Shown: positions 32,772 through 43,557 of the stretch, one piece after another
Position numbering within the stretch: position 1 is the stretch's first letter
Layout: every line of letters starts with the position of its first letter
Source: Voacanga thouarsii
Lineage: Eukaryota; Streptophyta; Magnoliopsida; Gentianales; Apocynaceae
Assembly (NCBI GenBank): GCA_026120185.1
Contig: JANUWF010002057.1
Span: 310,001 to 374,000 of the forward strand
Reading direction: 5' to 3'
DNA length: 64,000 nt
The notes under the pieces: generated by a model
Databases searched by the model: none
What the model saw: the letters and a program-made list of their open reading frames with translations, nothing else
Told to the model about the DNA's origin: nothing
Position numbers and translations under genes: made by a program

Positions 32772-35700
32772 GTGAAGATTAGCAATGGTAATTGGGCCGG
32801 CCCGCACGGTTTCGGGTCGTGCCGGGCCGGGCCTGAGGACCGGCCCTCTTGGAGGGCGGGCCGGTCCGGGCGGGCCCTGGGCCAGAGGCCCTGAGACCGG
32901 ACCGGACGGGGACCTAGGCCCGTGTGGCCCGTGAGCCGGTGCGGGCCGGCCCGTGGCTTATTCCTCTTTTTTTTTTCCTACTTAACATAATTTTTTAAAA
33001 TTATAAAAAAGCCACCTTGAAGTGGGGGGGGGAGGGTTTGGCTTGGACCCCTACCTGTTTTATTAATTAATAAAATAAAGATTACATAAGAGGGGGACTT
33101 GATGCCTAAACCTCTTAAAAATATTACAATGATTAAAATTTAAAAATATAAAAAATATCCTAAAAATAAAATTAAATACATAATATTACTTATCCTAAAT
33201 TCCTAATTACAAAAATACTAAACTAACTACTTGGTCTCACTCATTCATCATCTGAGTCATCATCAATAATCCACGAATTAGCCGTCCTATCTTCGGCTGC
33301 AAACCAACTACTACAACACATTAACATCTCCAAAATTTGAGGAGCCAATCGAGATCTTCTTTCATCGATTGTTCGAGCGCTCTCACTGAAGACGTTTTTC
33401 GATGACACTGTAGAGTAGTGGTGTCAAAAGATCACGTGCCATTTTTTATAAAATGGGGTATTGACTTACATGAGCCTTCCACCAACCACAAATATCAAAA
33501 TGCTGATCTTCATTTTCTACCAATCGCTGCATCTCGTAAATTGTCATCTCGTTGTCGGTAGTAATCAATCTTTTTTTTATGTTTCATAATACCCCATGGA
33601 TTAAATACTGATGAAATTGATGAGGTAGATTTTCGCGGAGGTGAAAGTGATTACTAAATGATGAAGCTTGCCTACTTAAACTAGGAGAACTAGAAGAAGA
33701 AGACTCAAACTCATACAAATGATACATGTCAAATAAATCTTTAGCTGTTTTATCTTTTATGTCTTTTATCATATATTGTTTAAGTGCTTGTGATTCATCA
33801 AAATCTAATGTTTCATATAAATATTCAATAATACTATGAAAACCTGGCGTCTTTACTCTAGGATCCATACACAATGCCATACAATATAAAATAGAAATAT
33901 CTTCATAATACTTTTTATATTTTTCAAACATACTTCTCATAAAAAAACCATATTGGGGATGATACATATATTCACCAAAAATATGTGCTACCTTAACAAG
34001 TGTTGGAAGAATATGATGAGTAGTAGGATAATAAGATCCCGATAAAAGTTCAGTAGCTTCTTTGAAAGTAAATAAAAATGTTGAAAGTGCAGTAGAATTT
34101 TCAAAATGAGCTTCAGTTAGTGGAGGTTGAAAATTATTACTATTACAAAATTCAATAAGTTGGTTTTGAAAAGGTATAACACTTTTAAACATATCTAAAG
34201 TTGAATTCCATCTAGTTTTACAATCTAATCTAAATTTTTTAAAAGATACACCTTGTTTTCGGCATAATACTTTAAAATTTTGTTGCCTAGTTGGAGATAT
34301 TTTAATAAATAAAACAACATTTCTAATTATATTAACAATATCATCAATATATTTATATCCTTCTTTAACACACAAATTAAGTATATGACAAGCACACCTA
34401 GTATGAAATAAAATACCATCTAACATAGGATTCATAGTATTTTTTAAAATTGTTATGGCAGAATCATTATTTGAAGCATTATCTAAAGAAATAGAAATAA
34501 TTTTATTTAAAATCCTATATTCACGACATGTTTGAGTAATCATTCTAGCTATACTACTACCTACATGAGGATATTCAAATAATTTAAAACAAATAGTTCT
34601 TTTTTGTACTAACCAATCATGATCTATCCAAGGACATGTAATGCATAAATAAGATTCATTAGTAATTGCAGTCCAACCATCACAAGTAAGAGCAAATTTC
34701 CAATTGCAAGAATCAAACATAGCAATTAGATACTCTTTCATTTCTTTATATATCTTTATTATATCATTTTTTAATGTTGTTCTAGGAATTCTTTTCCATG
34801 CTGGTTGACAATTATTTTGCATATATTGTTCATAATATGGATTTTCTGCAAAATTAAAAGGTAATTTAGTTTGAACAATTATTTTAGCAAATGCATTTCT
34901 ATTTTTTCTATGATCATATTGAAAATTACCAACCATTTGACCTCCGTAGTCCGTATTTGTTGTTGTTTAAGTAAGTTTTCTAACCAATCATTATGCGACC
35001 TTTTCATATGTCTAACTAATATTCTCGTCCCTCCTCCCTTCTTATGTGCATATACCGCTCTACAAATTTTACATGTTGTCCTATCACTATCATTATCTTT
35101 TTCAAAAAGATTCCAAACCACAGATGTTTTTGCTTTAGTTGTAACATCCGTTGTTTCAACATCATCCTCACCTATATTAGATGCGTCGGGATTAATTATT
35201 GGAATTGGTTGTGATTGTGAAACACTAACACTAGGCCTACTAGGACCTTCATCTTCATTACCTATTTCATTATTTATTAAATTCAAAGCTGGATCTATAT
35301 TAAAATCAAAATGTGCAGATGATTGGGATGAAGAAAAATGATGGTATTGATTTGGATCCATTATTTCTTAAAAAAAAAACAAGCAATCAAAATTCAAATA
35401 AAAGTTCAAAAAAAAAGTATTAACAAATAATGAAATAAGAGAATTGAAAAACATAAATAACAAATTAATTTAAAATTTAAACAAATAACTAAAACAAATA
35501 AACAACTAATAAAGCTAAAATAAAAGAATGTAAGATTAAGAAATACTAACTTATTGATGACCAAAATTCAAGAATAACAATACTTTGTTGAGCACTTGAG
35601 CTTTTTACTTCTTGTATCCACTATTCCGTTACTCAACAATCTTCTAAAATATGAAGACTTTCTTGATGAATTGAAAAAGTATTAACACAAAAATAAATTC

Positions 35701-36129
35701 TATTCTAATACTCTTTGTAGAGAAAATGAATAAATTTGAGGATAATAAGAGAAAGATGAATGGAAATAAGAGAGAATTGGATAGAATTGGAGAGAGTTTG
35801 AGAGAATTGGAGAGTGTTGATGAGTTTTGGGTTGAATTGGGGGTATTTATAGAGTTTTGGGGGTTAGGGACCAAATTGCAAAAAAAAAACTACTTCAGCC
35901 GTTTTAGGGGCTAAACTACAAAAAAAAAAATTAAAGGACCAAATTTAAAAAAAAAAAGCAGAGAGAGCCGTTGGGTAATGGCTTTCTCAGGCGGGCCTAA
36001 AACGGTCCCGGGCCGGCCTGTGACGGGCCAGAGATTTTATCCCCGGGCCCGGACTGGACCGGTGAACAGTTCTTGGGCTGCCGAGCGGGCCCGGCCCGGT
36101 CCGGCCCAGTTGCCATTCCTAGTGAAGAT
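32772..36129 (-). mobile_element. hAT DNA transposon with a perfect 8-bp target duplication
   Basis: The element spans 32780-36121 (3342 bp). Its ends are imperfect inverted repeats: TAGCAATGGTAATTGGGCC at the left; the right reverse complement reads TAGGAATGGCAACTGGGCC. GTGAAGAT occurs directly on both sides (32772-32779 and 36122-36129), the 8-bp duplication typical of hAT. Both subterminal regions are strikingly GC-rich (many GGGCC/GGCCC units) in contrast to the AT-rich interior. Confidence 0.95.
33241..35361 (-). pseudogene. hAT transposase (zf-BED, RICESLEEPER-like), frameshifted
   Basis: The 5' ORF (35361 down to 34879) starts MDPNQYHHFS and carries a BED-type zinc finger with C97, C100, H118 and H123. 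A frame change near 34945 leads into a 450-codon ORF (34936-33584) with the hAT core blocks WKFALTCDGWTAI, ISISLDNASNND (catalytic-region Asp), ILFHTRCACHILNL and KTRWNSTLDM. The hATC dimerisation region continues in shifted frames to about 33241 (WWKAHVSQYPIL, MARDLL, APQILEMLMCCSSW, ending DDSDDE). The frameshifts suggest a recently inactivated copy, unless they are assembly errors. Confidence 0.9.
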
Positions 36130-36172
36130 GCCTGATGTCAAATCTATTAAAAATTTTGGTTAGACAAGAGGA

Positions 36173-36950
36173 TAGGCATGTGGGCCAGCCTGTATGATTT
36201 CGGATCAGATTGGCCTGTGGGTGGTGTAGGTTGGGCCCAGGGCCAAAATTTTTGGGTCCGGCACGACTCGGCCCCTAGGCCCTTAAGGCCTGCAGGCCAG
36301 GCTGGTCGGGCCCGAGCCTATCCTCTTTTCTTTTTTTTTTTTTTTACTTAACTCGATAAAAGTAATGATATTAATTTTGATCCATTATATCTAAACAAAA
36401 ATAATTAATTAAAATTTAAATAAAAATTCAAAAAAATAAAATAAAGCATTAACAAATAATGAAATAAGATAATTGAAAACTATAAATAATTTATAAATTA
36501 GTTTAAAAATTAAACAAATAACTAAAACAAATAAGCAATTAATAAAACTAAAAAAATAAGAATGTAAGATTAAAAAATATTAACTAATTGATGGTAAAAA
36601 ACAATAACACTTTGTGGAGCTTTATTTCTTATCTTCTTCAATATTTGAACTATTCACTATTCCGTTACTCAATAATCTTTCAAAATATGAAGATTTTGTT
36701 TGAAAAATTGAAAAAATGTAAAAAAAAAAAATTCTATTATAACACTTATTGTAAAGGAAATGAAGAGATTTGAAAATTATGCTCTTCAAGGCAAGGTGGA
36801 CTAGCCCACTAGGCCTCGGGCTGGCCAGCCCATGATGGGCCAAGGATTTTAATCCATGGCCTAGATTGGCCCACACCTTGGGACCAGCCCATTACAATGT
36901 GGCCGGTCCAGCTCGCAGGTCTGGCTCAACCTGACCCGACATTATATAGT
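36173..36950 (-). mobile_element. hAT-related non-autonomous remnant
   Basis: Starting TAGGCATGTGGGCC right after the end of sHSP copy 3, this segment repeats the subterminal organisation of the neighbouring hAT element: a GC-rich end, a T-run, then an AT-rich stretch (36360-36720) closely matching 35350-35720 of the full element, and a second GC-rich end to about 36950. No transposase sequence is present. The right boundary and the target duplication are not clear. Confidence 0.72.
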
Positions 36951-38184
36951 TATTATGGTTATTCTTAATTTTGACTGTTATTCATCATTATATAGTCGGT
37001 TAATAAGCGTTGATATGAAATAAAAGTTTTTACATATTTATCATTAGCCTAATTTTTGTTGATTTCTGAATAAATATTATTCTTTTCGTCTCAATCAAAT
37101 TGATAATATTTGATTTGGTATTAAATTTTATGTAAAAGTAATAATTGTAAGATTTTAGTATGTTAATTGTAATTTATTTTTACATTATATTTGATTGTAA
37201 TTTAAATTAAATTAAATTAATTATAATTAGATAAGAGTATAGCATATTCAAATTTTATATTTATATTGTACTTAATTTGTACTTTTTTTCAAAAAAAAAA
37301 TGATTTAAGCTTTTTTATACCAAAATGGAGTTAATGCAAAAGAAATTTATTTGTAAAATATTAAAAATTGTACTTACATCTAAAAAATTTGAGTATTATC
37401 TCAGTACAGATACGTCTATAAATTTATAATATGATTTCTATACTTAATAATAAAAATTATTTATCAAATATACTAAAGTAATTATATTTTTAATAGTATT
37501 TATTATTAAACATACTAAGTTAATATTAATATTAATTAATTAATTTTAACTATTTAATTAAATAATCATACAAACTCTCTTAATCACTCTAAGGAGTAGA
37601 CAGAAAATAGTGAGATAAAAAAACTCTTTTTTTGGGGGATAATAGATAAACAAATTTTCTAGAGAATTAAAACAAAAAATAATACTAGCATGAGTGGACA
37701 AATGTGCTATCTCATAATTTTTTTAATACGCTATGATTGCCTTTTCTGAATTCCAACTGAATTTTAGTTCGGCTCATAATGTGGGTTAGAAGGTAGTTGT
37801 CAAATGAAAGTTTTGACCCCTTTGTTTGCTAGTCTAATCTTTGTTGATTTATGAACGAGTATGAATTATTCTATTGGCATTCTTCTCACAAGATGGCATT
37901 CTACTCCAACTAAGGGGATTAATGTTCCTTTTTGTCATATCGCTACTCCAGCTAAATTATTGACTTTATCCTAACATGGTTACTCTAAAGGAAATTAACT
38001 GCAAAGACGAGCTTGAGGCACTAAAGCTGAATGAATGATTGGGACGTGACCGACGGCCGTAGCCTGCGGATTGATTGAAGTGTTCTATCTTTAAATAGAT
38101 TTGATGCTAAATATAAGGCTTTATTTTGAACAGATAAGAATAAAGTTATTAGAATAATTTGTAATTTTATTAGACTTTTGGAAT
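36951..38184. other. AT-rich spacer with a possible mariner-type MITE end
   Basis: No gene seen. Near 37080 TTCTTTTCGTCTCAATCAAA resembles a decayed Stowaway/mariner terminal repeat, but no partner end was found. Confidence 0.4.
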
Positions 38185-38765
38185 AAGTTGGAGACAGTTG
38201 GAAAACTCTTCTTTCTCTCTCTACTTTTTTCTTCTCTGGATAGCTCTGGTTCCATTCAGAGCTCAGAGCTCTGCCAGTGGTTCAACCCTCGTCTTTTTGT
38301 GATTTTGTTGCTCTCTTACCTATTTTGTTCCTCAAATTACAACTAACTTTCTTGCTCCTCTTTGCGGTCGTCATTCCCGATCCTCTAATATGTGTCCCTT
38401 GCAAATCTGCGTCCCTTAGCATCGGTCCTTCCTCTTTTGTGTTCAACCCAACTTGTGTTGGGCCCGTTCGCTATCGCTGGATCTCTTCTTTTTCTCAAGC
38501 GATTTTGAGGACTATTGATACGACCATGGTCTTCTTCATCACTGCTTATGGAATTGGTAGAGTTTGGCATTTCAGGCTTTGGTCTTGGTAAATGGCGTCT
38601 AGAAGGTTGGTGATTCGTTGTTGTGTGTTTGTTTTCTATTTCTTTATAATGTATCTTCTTAGGAGAGTAGTATTTTTCTGTTACCTATAGCTTTTGCTAT
38701 ATGTGTAACCTATTTTCGTTTTATGAATATTTTATCTTAGAAAATAAAAAAAAAAAAGTTGGAGA
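38185..38765 (+). mobile_element. poly(A)-tailed non-LTR retroelement or retrocopy
   Basis: A body of about 560 bp (38195-38755) ends in a run of 12 A residues and is flanked by AAGTTGGAGA on both sides (38185-38194 and 38756-38765). It contains an open frame of 104 codons (38277-38591) with no recognisable domain. The structure fits a 5'-truncated LINE, a SINE or a processed retrocopy; I cannot tell which. The Copia LTR at 38766 begins immediately after the right target duplication. Confidence 0.7.
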
Positions 38766-39132
38766 TGTTATGAATTATTGGAATCTCCATTAATTAGTGA
38801 AGGCTCTACTAATTATGAATTTATGTGAATTATTAGAAGATTTTTATGGATGTCCACCATTTAGTAGAGACACCACTAATTGAGATTAGTGGAAGATGAT
38901 GTATGGTATGATGTATTCCACTAATTAGAGCTCTATAAATAGAGCTATTCTCTAAGCTTGTAATACACCATCATTTTGTGAAAGAAAGATTAGTGAAAGA
39001 AAAATTAGAGAAAGAATTGTGAGAGAAAGAAAGAGAGAAGTTTGAAGAGAAATTTTTGTGCAAAGAATAGTTAGAATTTTCTTAGTGTGTAGTGTGTAGA
39101 TTTTATTCTAACACTACCCTAATTTTATAACA
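38766..39132 (+). repeat. 5' LTR of Copia element A
   Basis: This 367-bp LTR starts TGTTATGAATTATTGG and ends TTTTATAACA. It has a CTCTATAAATAGAGC TATA-like palindrome (about 38930-38945) and is matched in inverted orientation by 44105-44465. Confidence 0.92.
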
Positions 39133-39155
39133 CGTTATCAACACGAGACTCTACC
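39133..39155 (+). other. putative primer binding site of Copia element A
   Basis: CGTTATCAACACGAGACT directly follows the LTR. Its position and similarity to TTATCAGCACGAG-type sites suggest priming by an internal part of a tRNA-Met, as in some Copia elements; this is an inference. Confidence 0.45.
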
Positions 39156-39249
39156 GAAGTACTGAAGGTTATAATCACGGTGGTACTATTGAAGTGTTCT
39201 TGAACAAAAGAGGAAGGTAAGTACTTTTTCTATTTGATTTTGTATCCGC

Positions 39250-40332
39250 ATGGCAAATCTTACCAAACTCGAGTTCGCAACTCTTGATATTACTGGGAAA
39301 AACTATTTATCTTGGATACTAGATGCTGAAATGCATTTAGCTGCAACGAGTCTGGAAGATACCATTGTAGAAGGAAATCCATCATCATCACAAAATAATA
39401 ATAAAGCTATGATTTTTCTCCGTCATCATCTTCATGATGACTTAAAGGTTGAATACCTTACCGTGAAAAATCCACTTATTTTGTGGACTAATTTGAAAGA
39501 AAGGTTTGATCACCAGAAGATGGTCGTCCTTCCAAAGGCACGGTATGACTGGATGCATTTGCGATTACAAGATTTTAAATCTGTTAGTGAGTATAATTCT
39601 GCTATTTTTAAAATTAGCTCGCAGCTAAAACTGTGTGGAGAAAATATTACTGATGAGGATATGTTAGAAAAAACTTTTTCTACTTTTCATGCCTCGAATG
39701 TGTTCCTGCAGCAGCAATATCGAGAAAATGGATTCAAGAAATATGCAGAATTGATATCTTGTCTTCTCGTAGCTGAGCAAAATAATGAGTTATTAATGAA
39801 AAATCATGAATCTCGACCAACAGGTTCTACTCCATTTCCGGAAGTGAATGATGTTAGAACTCGTAATTTTGGCCCTGGAAGAGGTCGTGGTCGTGGTCGT
39901 GGTCGTGGATATGGCCGTGGCCGTAGACATATATATAGTCGTGATAAAAATATTCATTATGATCGCAACAGTCAAAATAAAATTACGAGAAATAATGACA
40001 ACCACCAGAAGTGGCCAAAAACTAACGTGAAAGGAAAAGGAAATGATGTTCCTAAAAATTATAAAGATAAATGTTATCGCTATGATATAAAAGGTCATTG
40101 GTCTCGTACCTGTCGTACTGCAAAACACCTTGTTGATCTGTATCAGACGTCTATTGAGAAGAAAGGCAAAAATGTTGAAATAAATTTTACTCTACAACAT
40201 TCTCTTCATGATAATAATGATATCAACCTTGACGATGTTGATGTAACTCATTTAGACGTGGCTGATTTCTTTGAGCATCCTGAAGGAAGAATTGAGCATT
40301 TAATTGGTGATGGAAGTGTTCAAAATAATTAA
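39250..40332 (+). CDS. Copia element A gag
   Basis: A complete 360-codon ORF starting MANLTKLEFATLDITGKNY. The UBN2-type gag region covers about residues 10-190 (ILWTNLKERFDHQK, DWMHLRLQDF, DEDMLEKTFSTFHASN). An RGRGRG stretch follows at about residues 210-226, then a degraded zinc knuckle: CYRYDIKGHWSRTC, with the second Cys replaced by Tyr. It would form the particle and bind RNA; the mutated knuckle may impair packaging. Pol begins about 100 bp downstream in another frame. Confidence 0.9.
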   Translation: MANLTKLEFATLDITGKNYLSWILDAEMHLAATSLEDTIVEGNPSSSQNNNKAMIFLRHHLHDDLKVEYLTVKNPLILWTNLKERFDHQKMVVLPKARYDWMHLRLQDFKSVSEYNSAIFKISSQLKLCGENITDEDMLEKTFSTFHASNVFLQQQYRENGFKKYAELISCLLVAEQNNELLMKNHESRPTGSTPFPEVNDVRTRNFGPGRGRGRGRGRGYGRGRRHIYSRDKNIHYDRNSQNKITRNNDNHQKWPKTNVKGKGNDVPKNYKDKCYRYDIKGHWSRTCRTAKHLVDLYQTSIEKKGKNVEINFTLQHSLHDNNDINLDDVDVTHLDVADFFEHPEGRIEHLIGDGSVQNN

Positions 40333-40432
40333 AAGTTTACTTTTAATATGTTTCTTTTATATTTTATATTTTTGGCATTGTAATAGTACTTATCGTTTAA
40401 GGTTTTTATTATTTGAGTATTTACATTTATAA

Positions 40433-43400
40433 ATGTTTTGTTATACCCAGATGGCTATTATTCCGCTTACTGGATACACAAATGGCATTGAAGATATATG
40501 CATTATTGATAGTGGAACTACACACACCATACTAAAAAATGAGAAATATTTTTCTGATCTCAAAATGGGAGAAATAAATATTTATACGATAAACGGTAGT
40601 GCAAATGTAATTGAGGGCTCCGGAAGAGCTAGTATATTGTTGCATAAAGGAACAACAATTATTATTGATAATGCACTATTTTCCTCAAAATCCAGAAGAA
40701 ATTTATTAAGTTTTAAAGATATCCGCAGAAATGGGTATCATGTTGAAACAAATGAGGAAAATGGGATTGAGCATCTTTTTATTACTCAAATGCATTTGGG
40801 TAAGAAATCGGTATTAGAAAAACTGCCGTCTTTTTCTACTTGGTCTATATTTTGTAAAAATACGTACAATTGAAATTCATCATCTAGTAAACCGAAGTTT
40901 ACTGATCCTATTACTTTTAGCATTTGACATGACCGGTTGGGTCATCCGGGATCTACCATGATGAGAAGAATCATTGAGAATACACATGGTCATCCTTTAA
41001 AAAATAAAAGGATATTAACATCGAGAAAAATTCGCATGTCTTGCATGTTCCCTAGGAAAATTAATTGTTAAACCATCACCAGTAAAAGTAGGAGTTGAAA
41101 GTCCTACATTTCTCGAACGGATTCACGGAGATATTTGTGGACCTATTGATCCACCATGTGGACCGTTCAAATATTTTATGGTCTTAATTGATGCATCATC
41201 CCGATGGTCACATGTATATTTATTATCTACTCGCAACCTGGCATTTGCTAGATTACTTGCTCAAATAATTAAATTACGAGCACAATTTCCTAACCATCAC
41301 ATTAAAAATATCCGTTTGGATAATGCTGGTGAATTTTCATCACATCTTTTGATGCATATTGCATGTCAATTGGGATTAATGTTGAACATCCTATAGCTCA
41401 TGTTCACACACAAAATGGTCTTGCTGAATCTTTGATTAAACGATTACAATTAATTGCTAGACCATTATGAAAACAAATCTCCCAACATCTGCCTGGGGAC
41501 ATGCTATTCTACATGTTGCAATACTTGTACGTATAAGACCAGGTAGTTATCATAAATTCTCTCCTTTGCAATTGGCTTTTGGGTCAGAACCAAATATTGC
41601 TCATTTAAGAATTTTTGGGTGTGCTGTATATATTCCAATTGCACCAAACCAACGTACAAAGATGGGTCCTCAAAGAAGAAATGGGATATACGTTGGATAT
41701 GATTCTCCCTCTATTATCAGGTATGTTGAACCCCTGATAGGAGATGTATTCACGACGAAGATTTGTCGATTGTTATTTTGATGAATCATTATTCCCTAAA
41801 TTAGGGGAGAACCAAAACAAGCATAAAATGGATCTTGCTTGGACAACATCATTAAATTATCTTGATCCGCGCACAAGCGCATGTGAACTTGAAGTTCAAA
41901 AGATAATTCATTTGCAAAGCATTGCAAATCAAATGCCGGACGCTTTTGTTGACTCCGGAAGAATTACAAAATCGCATATTCCAACTATAAATGCTCCTAT
42001 TCGAATTGAAGTTCCAGTGAGAATAAAATATTATACATATAGTCATTGAGTCAAAAACACGCCGAAGCGTGGTCGACCTCTTAGTTCTAAAGATAAAAAT
42101 CCTCGAAAGAAAAGAGGATTAAATGATCCGAAGATCATATTGAAGAAAAGAATGATAAAGACCAAGAGAGAACTGATGACAAAGAACCAGAAGTTGATGA
42201 AAGTAACACTGAAATTTCTATCAATTATACCACTTCCGGTAGAAGTTGGAATCGGATAGAAACTGTTATTGATAATATATTTGCATACAATATGTCTCTT
42301 GATGTTACACAGGATAATGATGATCCCGAACCAATATCGATTGATGAATGTCGGCATAGAAAAGATTGGTCGCAATGGAAAGATGCGATTCAATCGGAGT
42401 TAAATGCACTGACAAAATGTGAAGTCTTCGGACCTGCAGTCCGAACACCAGAAGGTGTAAAACCTGTTGGCTACAAATGGATATTTGTGCGAAAGCGCAA
42501 TAAAAAGAGTGAAATCATTCGATATAAAGCGCGATTAGTAGCCCAAGGTTTTTCACAAAGACCAGGTATTGATTATGATGAAACTTATTCTCCTGTTGTT
42601 GATGCTATTACACTCCGATATCTTATCAGTTTGGCAGTACATGAAAAGATAAATATGCGCCTGTTAGATGTTGTCACTGCTTATTTGTATGGAAATTTAG
42701 AAAATAATGTTTACATGAAAATTCCCGAAGGATTTCATATGCCTGAAGCATATAAATATTATCCTCGTGAAAATTACTCCATCAAGTTGCAGAAATCATT
42801 ATATGGCCTGAAGCAATCTGGGCGCATGTGGTTCACACGTCTTAGTGAATATTTATTGAAAGTGGGATTTAAAAATGACCAGATATGTCCATGTGTTTTT
42901 ATTAAGAAATCTGGTTCTAAATTTGTGATATTAGCTATATATGTTGATGATATTAATCTTATTGGAACTTCTGTAGAGCTCCAAGAAACAATTGATTATT
43001 TAAAAAGAGAATTCGAAATCAAGGATTTTAGTAAAACCAAATTTTGCCTTGGTTTACAAATTGAACATCTGGAGAGTGGAACATTTATTCATCAATCAAC
43101 ATATACAGCAAAAGTGTTAAAAAGATTTTACATGGACAAAGCACATCCATTGAGTATTCCAATGATCGTCCGATCATTAAATGTGGATAAAGATCATTTC
43201 CGACCTCAAGAAAATGATGAAGAACTCCTTGGTCCTGAAGTACCATATCTCAGTGCAATTGGTGCATTGATGTATCTTGCTAATAATACACGATCTGATA
43301 TTACTTTTGCTGTCAATTTATTAGCAAAATTTAGTTCTTCACCAACACGACGACATTGGAATGGAATTAAACAAGTCATTCGATATCTTCAAGGTACAAT

Positions 43401-43557
43401 TGATCTCGGATTATTTTATTCAAATAAAACCAGTCCAACATTGATAGGTTATGCAGATACTGGTTATTTATCTGATTCACTTTTAGGAGTGCTGTTGAGC
43501 CAGTTGGTCTGGCTTCATGATTTCTCAATAATAACTCATTATTCTTCTCTGCAATGA
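40433..43557 (+). pseudogene. Copia element A pol, frameshifted and truncated
   Basis: The protease has ICIIDSGTTHTIL (40433-40873). Integrase follows in pieces: the HHCC region around RLGHPGSTMMRR (40935), IHGDICGPID and MVLIDASSRW, IRLDNAGEF (41178-41396), and the C-terminal part at 41467-41781 after a frameshift. RT (42292 on) has the catalytic YVDD (ILAIYVDDINLIG) and the SLYGLKQSGRMWF motif, and RNase H begins at about 43430 (LIGYADTGYLSD). The frame breaks at the chimeric junction, and the last 20 or so codons are antisense gag sequence. Confidence 0.9.

Larger units (their letters stand above)
32122..36163 (+). pseudogene. class I sHSP copy 3, pseudogene with two interruptions
   Basis: The start [14 protein letters not shown] is intact, but similarity decays after about 32175. 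About 290 bp of AT-rich sequence (32206-32497) replaces the region around codons 35-56. Homology resumes at 32500 with [23 protein letters not shown] sequence. A TAG replaces the codon after WHRV, and a 1-base deletion in the Lys/Glu-rich stretch (near 32766) shifts the frame. A hAT transposon then splits the last part at 32780-36121, and the 3' end reads MPDVKSI followed by a stop at 36161-36163. It is the most decayed of the three copies. Confidence 0.93.
38766..43480 (+). mobile_element. Ty1-Copia element A, lacking its 3' end
   Basis: The 5' LTR (38766-39132), a putative primer site, gag and pol run in the plus direction with the Copia order (protease, integrase, RT, RNase H). The element stops in RNase H near 43470-43490, where it is fused tail to tail with an inverted partial copy of the same family. 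No 3' LTR exists in this orientation. Confidence 0.92.

Noticed and set aside
35978..36163. ORF spanning the hAT end and sHSP copy 3 tail
   Set aside because: Product of GC-rich transposon end sequence; no homology beyond the sHSP tail.
38277..38591. 104-codon ORF as a membrane protein gene
   Set aside because: Hydrophobic but without recognisable domain, inside a poly(A)-tailed insertion; coding function cannot be supported.
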